Source of the DNA: Deltaproteobacteria bacterium
Lineage (GTDB): Bacteria > Myxococcota_A > Polyangia > Haliangiales > JADYYK01
Direction: 5' to 3'
DNA: 42,349 bases
NCBI GenBank assembly: GCA_020853705.1
Contig: JADYYK010000246.1
Location: forward strand, 1 to 42,349
Positions 8,873 through 18,871 of the stretch are shown piece after piece. Made by a program: the position numbers and the translations under genes. Each line of letters opens with the position of its first letter. Positions within the stretch are counted from its first letter, which is position 1. Below the pieces are notes generated by a model. The model was not told the origin of the DNA. It was given only the letters and a program-made list of their open reading frames with translations, and did not search any database.

Positions 8873-11800
8873 ATGCCGACCATCACCGAACGGCAACAGT
8901 TCTCCGAGACGACGTTCCTGTGGAAGGTGCACGCGCCCGACGTGGCGCGCTCGGCCCAGCCGGGCCACTTCGTGATGCTGCGCCTGCACGATCACGCCGA
9001 GCGCATCCCGCTGACGGTGGCCGACTATGACCGCGACGCCGGCACCATCACCATGGTCATCCAGGCCCTGGGCAAGACCACGCGCGAGATGCGCGATCGC
9101 TACGTCGAGGGCGACAGCTTCGCCGACTTCGCCGGGCCGCTGGGCGTGCCGCAGCACATCGAGAAGGTCGGCCACGTCGCGCTGATCGGCGGCGGCCTCG
9201 GCGTCGCGCCGGTGTTCCCCCAGCTGCGCGCCTTCAAGCAGGCCGGCAACCGCACCACGTCGATCATCGGCTTCCGCTCCAGGCCGCTGCTGTTCTGGCA
9301 GGACCGCTTCGCGGAGTGGTCGGACAGCCTGGTGGTGTGCACCGACGACGGCAGCTTCGGGCGCCCCGGCTTCGTGACCGCCGCGCTGAAGGAGCTGTGC
9401 GAGCGCGATCCGCCCGACCTGGTCATCGCCATCGGCCCGCTGCCCATGATGCGCGCGTGCACCGAGGTGACGCGGCCGTTCGGGGTCAAGACCATGGTGT
9501 CCTTGAACGCCATCATGGTCGACGGCACCGGCATGTGCGGCTCGTGCCGGGTCAAGATCGGCAGCGAGGTCAAGTTCGCCTGCGTCGAGGGGCCCGACTT
9601 CGACGGCCACCTGGTCGACTTCCCCGAGCTGGAGGCGCGCCAGAAGCGCTTCCACCCCGAGGAGACCGAGGCCACCAAGCGCTACGACCACGTGTGCAAC
9701 CTCGAGCTCGAGCTGTTCGAGAAGGAGACCCGCAACTACAAGAAGATCCGCGAGCTGGCCCCGCACCAGGTCACCATGCCGGAGCGCGATCCGGGCGAGC
9801 GCGCGCGCAACTTCCTCGAGGTCAACCTGGGCTACGGCCTGCCCGACGCGCTGGCCGAGGCCGAGCGCTGCATCCAGTGCGTCAAGCCGACCTGCATCGC
9901 CGGCTGCCCGGTGGCCATCGACATCCCGCGCTTCATCCGCCACCTGCTGGTGCGCGATCTCGACGGCGCGCTGGACGTCATCCGCGAGTCGAGCATCTTC
10001 CCGTCGGTGTGCGGCCGGGTCTGCCCGCAGGAGTCGCAGTGCGAGGCGCAGTGCGTGATCGCCAAGAAGATCGAGCCGGTCGCCATCGGGCGGCTGGAGC
10101 GCTTCGTGGGTGATCATGCCCGCGCGCGCCAGGCGCCGGCCGGGAACGCGGTCACGCCGGGGCGCCTGGGTCGTGTCGCCATCGTCGGCTCGGGGCCGGC
10201 CGGGCTGTCGTGCGCGGCCGATCTGGTGCGCGACGGCGCCGACGTCACCGTGTACGAGGCGCTGCACGTCATCGGCGGCGTGCTGCGCTATGGCATCCCG
10301 TCGTTCCGGTTGCCGCGCGACATCATCGATCGCGAGGTCCAGGGCCTGCGCGAGCTGGGCGTCAAGATCGAGACCAACAAGGTCATCGGCAAGACCTTCA
10401 CGGTGCCGCAGCTGCTCGGCGACATGGGCTTCGACGCCGTCTTCCTCGGTGTCGGCGCCGGCGCGCCCAGCTTCCTCGGCATCCCCGGCGAGGGCGCCGG
10501 CCAGGTCTACAGCGCCAACGAGTTTCTCACCCGCGTCAACCTGATGGGCGGCGATCGCTTCCCGTTCGCCGACACCCCGGTCGCCATGGGCAAGAGCGTG
10601 GTCGTCATTGGCGCCGGCAACACCGCGATGGACTGCCTGCGCGTGGCGCGCCGCCTGGGCGCGCCCGAGGTGCGCTGCGTGTACCGGCGCTCCGAGGCCG
10701 AGGCGCCCGCCCGCATCGAGGAGCTGCGCCACGCCAAGGAGGAGGGCATCGACTTCTTCTTCCTGCACGCCCCGGTCGAGATCCTGGTCGGCGGCAAGAA
10801 CGAGGTCCGCGGCCTGCGCGTCGAGAAGATGACGCTCGGAGAGCCCGACGAGCGCGGCCGGCGCAAGCCGATGCCCACCGGCGAGATCGTCGAGCTGGCG
10901 TGCGACACCGTGATCTATGCGCTGGGCACCAAGGCCAACCCCATCGTGACCCGGTCGACCCCCGGCCTCAGCCTGACCAGGTGGGGCTACATCGTGGCCG
11001 ACGAGCAGACCCAGGCCACCAACGTCCCTGGCGTGTTCGCCGGCGGCGACATCGTGACCGGCGGCGCCACCGTCATCCTGGCCATGGGCGCGGGGCGACG
11101 CGCGGCGCGCGCCATCGGCGCCTACCTGGCCGGCGGCAAGCAGTGGCCGCTGACGCGCGAGGCCACCGTGGCCTACGTGCCGGGCAGCGACGCCGCCGCG
11201 CAGGTCGGCCCGCCGCAGGCGGTGGAGGTCGTGCACGCCTGTCAGCGCTGCCACCGTCCGCTCGACGCGCCGGGCACCGACGGCGAGGACTATGTGTGCT
11301 GCGCGGGCGCCCGCCTGGAGTGGCGCTGCATGTCCTGCAGCAAGGTCAGCGAGGGCTTCGCCTTCCCGTACGGGCTGTGCCCGGCCTGCGGCGGCGTGCT
11401 CGAGATCCTCGACCCGCGCAAGCTGATCGCCACCGCGGCACTGGAGCCCATCCGCGCCGCCTTCGAGATCGAGCTCGGCGGCATGGCCTTCTACACCAAG
11501 GCGGCGACCCAGACCCGCGATCCCGCGCTGATCGACCTGTTCAAGAGCATGGCCGAGATGGAGCGCGAGCACATGGAGACGCTGTCGCGGCGCTACCACA
11601 CCGACCCGCCGGCCCCGGCCGCCGAGCGCGCCATCCAGCACGCCGCGATCTTCGGCGGCGCCGAGCACACCCCTGGCGACCCCATCAACCTGGTCCGCAT
11701 CGCCATCGCCTTCGAGGAGCGCGCCGCGACCTTCTTCCACGAGCGCACCGTGCACACCGCCGCGGGCTCGCTGGAGCGCCGCCTGTACGAGGAGCTGGCC

Positions 11801-11956
11801 GCCGAGGAGCGCGAGCACGTCGCGCTGCTCAAGACCGAGCTGGTGCGCTATCGCCAGGGCAAGCCGGGGCTGCTCTCGGCCGGCGACGCCGGGCGCGGCG
11901 TTCAGCCGAACGCCAGGCAGGTCATGGCCAGCGAACCGAAGGAAAAACCCCGGTAG
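8873..11956 (+). CDS. Nfn-type flavoprotein fusion (small + large subunit) with C-terminal metal ribbon and ferritin-like domain
   Basis: A 1027-residue fusion. Residues 1-265 match the ferredoxin:NADP reductase-like small subunit (NfnA/SudB type), with GGGLGVAP and a [2Fe-2S] segment (C222, C225, C237 in MCGSC...FACVEG). Residues 300-756 match the GltD-like large subunit: Cys clusters from C333 (RCIQCVKPTCIAGC) and VCGRVCPQESQCEAQC for two [4Fe-4S] centres, an FAD Rossmann motif (VGSGPAG, about 438), a second one (IGAGNTAMD, about 578) and a C-terminal GGDIVTGG. Residues 785-850 hold CxxC pairs of a zinc-ribbon or rubredoxin-like kind. Residues 860-1000 are ferritin-like (EMEREHMETL, AFEERAATFF, EEREHVALL). 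Nfn enzymes couple ferredoxin, NADH and NADPH pools. The last 55 bases overlap the convergent gene. Confidence 0.9.
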   Translation: MPTITERQQFSETTFLWKVHAPDVARSAQPGHFVMLRLHDHAERIPLTVADYDRDAGTITMVIQALGKTTREMRDRYVEGDSFADFAGPLGVPQHIEKVGHVALIGGGLGVAPVFPQLRAFKQAGNRTTSIIGFRSRPLLFWQDRFAEWSDSLVVCTDDGSFGRPGFVTAALKELCERDPPDLVIAIGPLPMMRACTEVTRPFGVKTMVSLNAIMVDGTGMCGSCRVKIGSEVKFACVEGPDFDGHLVDFPELEARQKRFHPEETEATKRYDHVCNLELELFEKETRNYKKIRELAPHQVTMPERDPGERARNFLEVNLGYGLPDALAEAERCIQCVKPTCIAGCPVAIDIPRFIRHLLVRDLDGALDVIRESSIFPSVCGRVCPQESQCEAQCVIAKKIEPVAIGRLERFVGDHARARQAPAGNAVTPGRLGRVAIVGSGPAGLSCAADLVRDGADVTVYEALHVIGGVLRYGIPSFRLPRDIIDREVQGLRELGVKIETNKVIGKTFTVPQLLGDMGFDAVFLGVGAGAPSFLGIPGEGAGQVYSANEFLTRVNLMGGDRFPFADTPVAMGKSVVVIGAGNTAMDCLRVARRLGAPEVRCVYRRSEAEAPARIEELRHAKEEGIDFFFLHAPVEILVGGKNEVRGLRVEKMTLGEPDERGRRKPMPTGEIVELACDTVIYALGTKANPIVTRSTPGLSLTRWGYIVADEQTQATNVPGVFAGGDIVTGGATVILAMGAGRRAARAIGAYLAGGKQWPLTREATVAYVPGSDAAAQVGPPQAVEVVHACQRCHRPLDAPGTDGEDYVCCAGARLEWRCMSCSKVSEGFAFPYGLCPACGGVLEILDPRKLIATAALEPIRAAFEIELGGMAFYTKAATQTRDPALIDLFKSMAEMEREHMETLSRRYHTDPPAPAAERAIQHAAIFGGAEHTPGDPINLVRIAIAFEERAATFFHERTVHTAAGSLERRLYEELAAEEREHVALLKTELVRYRQGKPGLLSAGDAGRGVQPNARQVMASEPKEKPR

Positions 11957-12678
11957 ATCTCCTGCATGGTGTCGCCCGCGCGGGCGGCGCCGACCGCGAA
12001 CAGCAGCGGGTCGTAGTGCTCGGTGCTGGGCACCGCCAGGCGGGCCTCGTGGTGCGAGCGAAACCCGCACAGCGCCTCCGCGTCCAGCGCACGGGCGCGC
12101 TCGACCGCCCAGGCGTCGAAGTCGTGGGCCCAGTCGGGCACCGGCGCGCCGTCGTCGCCCCACGCCAGCAGGCCCAGGTTGTGGACCACGCCGCCGCTGC
12201 CGAGCAGCGCGACACCGTCGTCACGCAGCGGCGCCAGCGCGCGCCCCAGCCGCACCACCTCCTCGGGGGTGCGCCGCCGCGGCATCGACACCGCGACCAC
12301 GGGCACATTGGCCGCAGGCACCAGGTGACGCAGCGGCACCCAGACGCCATGGTCGAGGCCGCGCTCCTGATCCAGGCCCGAGCGCAGCCCGCTCGCCCCC
12401 AGCAGCGCCACGACCTCGGCGGCCAGCTCGGGCTGGCCCGGCGCCGGGTACTCCAGCTCGTACAACTCCCGGGCAAAACCGCCAAAATCGTGCACGGTCT
12501 CGGGCCGCGCCGCGCCGGTCACCAGCCACGCCGCCTTGGACGTCTCCCAGTGCGCCGACACCACCACGATGGCCCGCGCGCCCTGCAACGACGCCCCATG
12601 CCGACGCAGCGCATGGACATAGTCGTCATCCGCCAGCGCCACCGTGGGCGCGCCATGGCTGATGAAGGTCACGCTCAC
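11902..12678 (-). CDS. DODA-type extradiol ring-cleavage dioxygenase
   Basis: A 258-residue protein of the class III extradiol dioxygenase family (4,5-DOPA dioxygenase, YgiD-like). The metal-binding His residues are in ISHGAP (H8), VSAHWET and LDHGVWVPL, with SGGVVHNL further on and FRSHHEARLAVPSTEHYDPLL near the C-terminus, all typical of the family. It would open catechol-like rings using Fe(II) or Zn; the natural substrate is unknown. The GTG start overlaps the RsmI stop by 4 bases (GTGA), so translation is probably coupled. Its 3' end runs 55 bases into the convergent Nfn fusion gene. Confidence 0.9.
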   Translation of the reverse strand: MSVTFISHGAPTVALADDDYVHALRRHGASLQGARAIVVVSAHWETSKAAWLVTGAARPETVHDFGGFARELYELEYPAPGQPELAAEVVALLGASGLRSGLDQERGLDHGVWVPLRHLVPAANVPVVAVSMPRRRTPEEVVRLGRALAPLRDDGVALLGSGGVVHNLGLLAWGDDGAPVPDWAHDFDAWAVERARALDAEALCGFRSHHEARLAVPSTEHYDPLLFAVGAARAGDTMQEIYRGFSFGSLAMTCLAFG

Positions 12679-13666
12679 GCGTCGTCCTCGTCGCCCGCAC
12701 CCGCACCCGCACCCGCACCCGCACCCGCACCCGCACCCGCACCCGCACCCGCACCCGCACCCGCACCCGCACCCGCGCGCCCCGGTTCGCCACGCAGCGC
12801 CAGCGCCAGCTGGTAGATCTGCCGCCGTGGCCGCCCGCTCAGCAGCGCCAGCGCCGCCGCCAGCGACTTGGGCGACTCGCCCGCCGCCAGCCGCCGCCGC
12901 ACCTCGGCCTCGACGTCCACCACCTCACCGGCCGCCCCCACCGGCGCGCCCTCGACCACCAGCGTGACCTCGCCGCGCGGCGCCACCTCGGCATAGCGCG
13001 CCGCCAGCTCGCCCAGCGGCGCCCGCACCAGCTCCTCGTGCAGCTTGGTCAGCTCGCGCGCCACCACCGCGCGCCGCTCCGGCCCCAGCGCCGCCGCCAG
13101 CGCCGCCAGCGTCTCGCCGACCCGCCCCGGCGCCTCGTAGAAGATCATGGTCCCGGTCTCGCCGCGCAGCCCACCGAACAGGGTCTGCCGCGCCCCCTCC
13201 GCCCGCGGCGGAAAGCCCAGGAACACGAACCGCTCGGTCGGCAGCCCCGACCCCACCAGCGCCATCAGCGCCGCCGACACCCCGGGCACCACCTCGACGC
13301 GCACCCCCGCCGCCACCGCCGCCGCGATCACGCGCTGCCCCGGGTCCGACACCCCCGGCATGCCGGCCTCGCTGATCAGCGCCACCGCATCGCCACCCTG
13401 CAGCCGCCTGACCAGCTCATCGGCGCGCCCGGCTTCGTTACCCTCGAAGCACGACACCACGCGCCCGCGGGCCCCGATCTCGTACGCCGCCAGCAGCCGC
13501 TCCGCCGCCCGGGTGTCCTCCGCCGCGACCACCTGGACCTCGCCCAGCACGCGCACGGCGCGATAGGTGATGTCCTCCAGGTTCCCGATCGGCGTCGCCA
13601 CCACATACAGGGTGCCGCCGCGCACCGGCGACCCCGGCCGGCGCCCGCTGGCGGCGCCCACCGCGC

Positions 13667-13670
<4 letters not shown>
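12675..13670 (-). CDS. rsmI: 16S rRNA (cytidine-1402-2'-O)-methyltransferase RsmI
   Basis: A 331-residue SAM-dependent tetrapyrrole-methylase-fold protein. GTLYVVATPIGNLEDIT near the start, AAEDTRAAERLL, the SAM site SEAGMPGVSDPG and the FYEAPGRVGETL segment are diagnostic of RsmI, which modifies C1402 in the ribosomal decoding centre. The last 35 residues are a run of Ala-Gly dipeptides encoded by a CCCGCA/TGCGGG hexamer array (12694-12775) followed by DEDDA; the enzyme fold ends before it, so the tail is an add-on. GTG start overlaps the sigma-factor stop by 4 bases (GTGA), and the stop overlaps the dioxygenase start the same way. Confidence 0.95.
12694..12775. repeat. CCCGCA hexanucleotide microsatellite inside rsmI
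   Basis: About 13.5 perfect copies of CCCGCA on the plus strand. In the rsmI frame it encodes an (Ala-Gly)n tail. Because the unit is six bases, copy-number changes keep the reading frame. Confidence 0.9.
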
Positions 13671-14896
<1,226 letters not shown>

Positions 14897-14907
14897 CGCC
14901 GGGCCCC

Positions 14908-14936
14908 ACTATGGCAACCACGCCCCCAATTGACAA
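14908..14936 (-). promoter_or_regulatory. Promoter of the sigma-factor gene
   Basis: On the minus strand: TTGTCA (14931-14936), a 17-base spacer, CATAGT (14908-14913), then 11 bases to the ATG. The predicted transcript leader is about four bases. The -35 box overlaps a divergent TTGACA (14930-14935) that may serve the precorrin-dehydrogenase-like gene. Confidence 0.5.
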
Positions 14937-14964
14937 CCCAACCCGCCACCGGCGAAAACCGGCC

Positions 14965-15498
14965 ATGCGACCCACGCTGGCGATCTCCCTCTTCGTCTCC
15001 GGGCAGCGCGCCCTGGTCATCGGGGACGGCCCCTCGGCGGCCGACCGCGCCAGCCGCCTCACCGAGGCCGGCGCCAGCATCACGAGCATCCCCGAAACCG
15101 CGTTCATCCCCGCCGCCCTCGCCGATCACCGCCTGGTCTTCGTGTGCGACGAGGCCCAGGATCCCGCCCTGGCCGCCCGGGTCCACGCCGCCGCGCACGC
15201 CCACACGCCGGCCCTGCTGTGCTACGCCCAGGATCGCCCCGAGCACTCCGACTTCGCGCTGCCCGCCCTGATCCGCCGCGGCCACGTGCGCGTCGCCATC
15301 TCCACCGAGGGCGCCGCCCCCGCCCTGGCCCGGCGCCTGCGCGAGGAGCTCGACCGCCTGCTCGACCCCCGCCTGGCCAGCTTCGCCGACGCCCTGGCCA
15401 GCGAGCGCGCCGCCCTGCCCCCCGGCGAGCGCCGCGCCCGCCTGGCCGCCCGGGTCGCCGCCCTGCGCATCGAGGGCATCCTGCACCTGCCCGAGTAA
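14965..15498 (+). CDS. Precorrin-2 dehydrogenase/sirohydrochlorin ferrochelatase-like protein
   Basis: A 177-residue protein similar to the N-terminal (Met8/CysG-N) part of siroheme synthase. It starts LAISLFVSGQRALVIGDGPSA, the NAD-binding Rossmann motif, followed by LVFVCDEAQDPALAARVH, the SDFALPALIRRGHVRVAIST signature and an Ala/Arg-rich helical end. In the family this domain oxidises precorrin-2 to sirohydrochlorin and may insert iron. I place the start at ATG 14965, because family members begin right at this motif; the upstream ATG at 14911 lies within the divergent promoter. The fused uroporphyrinogen methyltransferase domain of CysG is absent. Confidence 0.8.
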   Translation: MRPTLAISLFVSGQRALVIGDGPSAADRASRLTEAGASITSIPETAFIPAALADHRLVFVCDEAQDPALAARVHAAAHAHTPALLCYAQDRPEHSDFALPALIRRGHVRVAISTEGAAPALARRLREELDRLLDPRLASFADALASERAALPPGERRARLAARVAALRIEGILHLPE

Positions 15499-15628
15499 AA
15501 ACCGGCCCCAGCCCACATCCGCCCACCCATTCGGCACACCGGGAACAGGATCAACCCGCACCGTGGTTCGTATCCATTGATCACACCGTCGTGACAACCC
15601 CCGCGTAGCCCCTGACCACCACGTGCCC

Positions 15629-15634
15629 TATAAT
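15629..15634 (+). promoter_or_regulatory. Consensus -10 box upstream of the S41 protease gene
   Basis: A perfect TATAAT lies 42 bases before the protease ATG. I find no convincing -35 box at 16-18 bases (TAGCCC is there), so only the -10 element is supported. The rest of 15499-15675 shows nothing else recognisable. Confidence 0.4.
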
Positions 15635-15675
15635 CGACACGCGCGAGTTCCCACCCAGCGCCCCCGGAGAACCGG

Positions 15676-18600
15676 ATGAAGCTCTACGTGAAGTTGACGA
15701 TCCTGCTGGGCGCCCTCGCCAGCGCGCTGTACCTGACCATCCAGACCCCCAGCTCCAAGAGCCTGAAGCTGTTCGGGGCCCAGGAGACCGAGGCCGCGCC
15801 CGGTCGCGCCACCCCCAAGCCCAAGCATGACCTGACGGCGCTGAAGATCTTCAACGTCACCCTGGTCCGCTTGCGCGACAACTATGTCGACCCGACCCGC
15901 ATCGACACCAAGGAGATGCTGCTCAAGGCGCTCGACTCGGTGCAGCGCAGCGTGGCCGAGGTCCTGGTCGAGCCGCGCAAGGCCGAGGACAAGGTCATCG
16001 TCCAGGTCAACGACCAGAAGAAGACCTTCGAGCTCAAGGACGTCGATTCGCCCTGGCGCCTGGCCACCCGCCTCAAGGAGATCTTCAAGTTCGTCCAGGC
16101 CAACATGAACCCCGGCTCCGACGCCCGCGAGATCGAGTACGCCGCCGTCAACGGCATGCTGTCCACGCTGGACCCGCACTCCACGCTGCTCGACCCCGAG
16201 TCGTACAAGGAGATGCGCGTCAACACCTCGCAGAAGTTCGGCGGCCTCGGCATCGTCATCGGCATCCGCAAGGACAAGCTGACCGTCATCAACCCGATGC
16301 CGGGCACCCCGGCCTCGCGCGCGGGCATCCTGGCCAACGACCACATCGTCAAGATCGACGACGAGGCCACCGTCAACCTGACCCTGACCGAGGCCGTCAA
16401 CCGCCTGCGCGGTGACCCCGACACCAACGTCACCGTGTGGATCGAGCGCAAGGGCCAGCCTGGCCCCGCCACCGACGGCGGCCTGCTCAAGTTCCCGCTC
16501 ACCCGCGCCGAGATCCACGTCGACTCGGTCGAGTCGCAGCTGCTCAAGAACGGCGTCGGCTACTTCAAGATCAAGCAGTTCGGCGCCACCACCTCGGACG
16601 AGCTCAAGAAGGCCATGGCCGCCCTGACGAAGCAGGGCGCGCGGGCCTGGATCCTCGATCTGCGCTGGAACCCGGGCGGTCTGCTCGATCAGGCCATCAA
16701 GATGTCCGACATCTTCATCGAGAAGGGCACCCTGGTCACCACGGTCGGCTACGCCGGCAAGCAGCGTGACGAGCGCCGCGCCGTGGCCGCGGGCACCGAC
16801 ACCACCTCGCCGGTCGCGGTCATCCTGAACGGCGGCTCGGCCTCGGCGTCCGAGATCGTCGCCGGCGCGCTCAAGAACAACGACCGCGCGCTGATCATCG
16901 GCCAGACCTCGTTCGGCAAGGGCTCGGTCCAGGTCCTGTTCGACAACGACGACGAGTCGGCCCTCAAGCTGACCATCGCGCAGTACCTGACCCCCGGCGA
17001 CATCTCGATCCAGTCGGTCGGCGTGCCGCCCGACATCGCCCTCCTGCCCGCGCGCATCCCCGACAAGTTGGGCGAGGTCTCCGAGCGCGTGCGCTACCTC
17101 GGCCCCAACCACCTGACCCGCGAGTCCGACCTCGACAGCCACCTCGACCACGCCACCGCCAAGAAGGGCGAGCGCCCGGCCGAGGAGGTCGCCTACCTCT
17201 ATGTCCCGCCGCCCAAGAAGGCCGGCGCCGCGACGCCCGACGACGATGACACCGACCCGGGCACCGGCGGCGACCCCGAGGAGGAGGACGAGGAGGAGCC
17301 GCCGCCCGACGCCGACAAGTTCGTCGAGGACTTCGAGATCACCTTCAGCCGCGACTTCCTGACCACCACCAAGTCGGTCTCGCGCAAGGAGATGATCGCG
17401 CAGGCCCGCGCCTTCGCCGCCAAGCGTCGCGCCGAGGAGGAGGTCAAGATCGCCGCCAAGCTGCAGACCCTGGGCATCAACTGGGAGAAGCCGCTCAAGG
17501 TCGCCGGCACCCCCAACCTGCACGCCAAGTGGGAGTCCGACCGTCCCGACGGCAAGCTCAGCGCCGGCGAGACCATCAAGCTCAAGCTGACGGTGACCAA
17601 CGACGGCACCGGCCCGGCCTTCCAGGTCCGCGGCCTGGTCAAGAACGACGACTACACCTTCGACGACGTCGAGATGATGTTCGGCCGCATCAACCCGGGC
17701 GAGACCAAGACCTTCGAGCAGGCCATCAAGGTCCCGCGCGAGGCCATCACCCGGGTCGACGCCTTGCGTGTCGAGCTCAAGGACGCCACCGGCCGCGAGG
17801 TCGCGGGCGTGCCGCAGTACAAGGTCACCCTGGCGGGCCTCGCGCGCCCGGTGTTCGGCTACAAGTACCAGATCATCGACGACGTGCGCGGCAACAAGGA
17901 TGGCCTCCTGCAGCGTGGTGAGGAGGTCCGCCTGCTGACCGCCATCACCAACCTGGGCCTGGGCAAGGCGTGGAAGACGCTGGCCACCCTGAAGAACAAC
18001 TCGGGCGACGGCGTGGTGGTCAACAAGGGCCGCTTCGATCTGGGCGCCATCGACCCCAACGCCGAGAAGAGCGTCGAGTTCACCTTCGAGGTCGCCAAGG
18101 ACTTCGAGGGCAGCGAGGTCCAGGTCGAGGTCATGGTCTACGACCAGACCCTGCGCGAGTTCGTGACCGAGAAGATCGACGTCCCGATCTCGCAGCCCGA
18201 GGGCGGCATCGTGGCCGCCAAGGGCGTGGCCCGCGTGGGCGCCGACACCTGGGTCTACGAGGGTGCGCGCCAGGGCAGCATGGTGATCGGGCGCGCCGCG
18301 GCGGGCTCGTCGTACAAGCTGCTGAGCCGCATCGGCGACGGCTGGCTGCGCGTCGAGGTCGCCAATGGCCGCCCCGGCTTCATCGCCACCAAGTCGGCCA
18401 GCGTGCTGGCCACCGGCGCGGCGTCGCCCAAGTTCAGCGCGCGCTGGGCGGTGACCCCACCCAAGCTGGTGCTGTCGGTGCCGCTGGAGGCCGACGCCAC
18501 CAGCGCCCGCCTGACCGGCAAGGCCACCGACGACAAGCAGGTCGAGGACGCCTACATCTTCGTGTCCAACCGCGGCGCCAAGATCGACAAGAAGGTGTTC

Positions 18601-18780
18601 TACACCTCGAACAAGAACAGCAAGAACGGGGCGGAGCTGGCCATCGACGCCACCGTGCCGCTGTGGCCCGGCGCCAACGTGATCACGGTCGTGGCGCGCG
18701 AGGACAACGAGGTCCAGACCCGCCAGACCTACATCGTGTACCGCCCGGATGGCCCCGCGACGGCGGCGCGTACGAAGTAA
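15676..18780 (+). CDS. S41-family (CtpA/tail-specific) protease with a long C-terminal extension
   Basis: A 1034-residue exported protease. An N-terminal hydrophobic segment (residues 4-22) is a signal peptide or anchor. A helical region precedes the PDZ domain (about 190-260, GLGIVIGIRKDKLTVINPMPGTPASRAGI). The S41 core spans about 295-460: GGSASASEIVAG with Ser residues 388/390/392 and the catalytic Lys at 415 in SFGKGSVQ. An acidic linker (EEEDEEE near 540) leads to two Ig-like/CARDB-type domains (about 610-840), an SH3b-like domain (about 855-915; GARQGSMVIGRAAAGSSYKL) and a last beta domain. Ordinary CtpA proteins have about 400-500 residues. A GGAGAA ribosome site precedes the ATG. It probably trims periplasmic or cell-surface proteins. 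Confidence 0.93.
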   Translation: MKLYVKLTILLGALASALYLTIQTPSSKSLKLFGAQETEAAPGRATPKPKHDLTALKIFNVTLVRLRDNYVDPTRIDTKEMLLKALDSVQRSVAEVLVEPRKAEDKVIVQVNDQKKTFELKDVDSPWRLATRLKEIFKFVQANMNPGSDAREIEYAAVNGMLSTLDPHSTLLDPESYKEMRVNTSQKFGGLGIVIGIRKDKLTVINPMPGTPASRAGILANDHIVKIDDEATVNLTLTEAVNRLRGDPDTNVTVWIERKGQPGPATDGGLLKFPLTRAEIHVDSVESQLLKNGVGYFKIKQFGATTSDELKKAMAALTKQGARAWILDLRWNPGGLLDQAIKMSDIFIEKGTLVTTVGYAGKQRDERRAVAAGTDTTSPVAVILNGGSASASEIVAGALKNNDRALIIGQTSFGKGSVQVLFDNDDESALKLTIAQYLTPGDISIQSVGVPPDIALLPARIPDKLGEVSERVRYLGPNHLTRESDLDSHLDHATAKKGERPAEEVAYLYVPPPKKAGAATPDDDDTDPGTGGDPEEEDEEEPPPDADKFVEDFEITFSRDFLTTTKSVSRKEMIAQARAFAAKRRAEEEVKIAAKLQTLGINWEKPLKVAGTPNLHAKWESDRPDGKLSAGETIKLKLTVTNDGTGPAFQVRGLVKNDDYTFDDVEMMFGRINPGETKTFEQAIKVPREAITRVDALRVELKDATGREVAGVPQYKVTLAGLARPVFGYKYQIIDDVRGNKDGLLQRGEEVRLLTAITNLGLGKAWKTLATLKNNSGDGVVVNKGRFDLGAIDPNAEKSVEFTFEVAKDFEGSEVQVEVMVYDQTLREFVTEKIDVPISQPEGGIVAAKGVARVGADTWVYEGARQGSMVIGRAAAGSSYKLLSRIGDGWLRVEVANGRPGFIATKSASVLATGAASPKFSARWAVTPPKLVLSVPLEADATSARLTGKATDDKQVEDAYIFVSNRGAKIDKKVFYTSNKNSKNGAELAIDATVPLWPGANVITVVAREDNEVQTRQTYIVYRPDGPATAARTK

Positions 18781-18835
18781 GCCGGCCCGGTATTCCCGCC
18801 ATCCCCACTAGCACCGTTCCAGCCAAAGACCAGAC

Positions 18836-18862
18836 AAGTCACTCGGCTTCGCCGAGTGACTT
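18836..18862 (+). terminator. 12-bp-stem hairpin between protease and CapA-like genes
   Basis: AAGTCACTCGGC, loop TTC, and a perfect 12-base complement. It lies 56 bases after the protease stop. A T-run does not follow, so it may be a weak terminator, an mRNA-stabilising structure or a REP-like element. Confidence 0.45.
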
Positions 18863-18871
18863 GATAGTTGC

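Noticed and set aside
8630..12163. Long minus-strand open frame over the redox operon
   Set aside because: Antisense shadow of the Nfn fusion and rubrerythrin genes, with no recognisable domain; the same holds for the frames antisense to korA/korB and to the protease.
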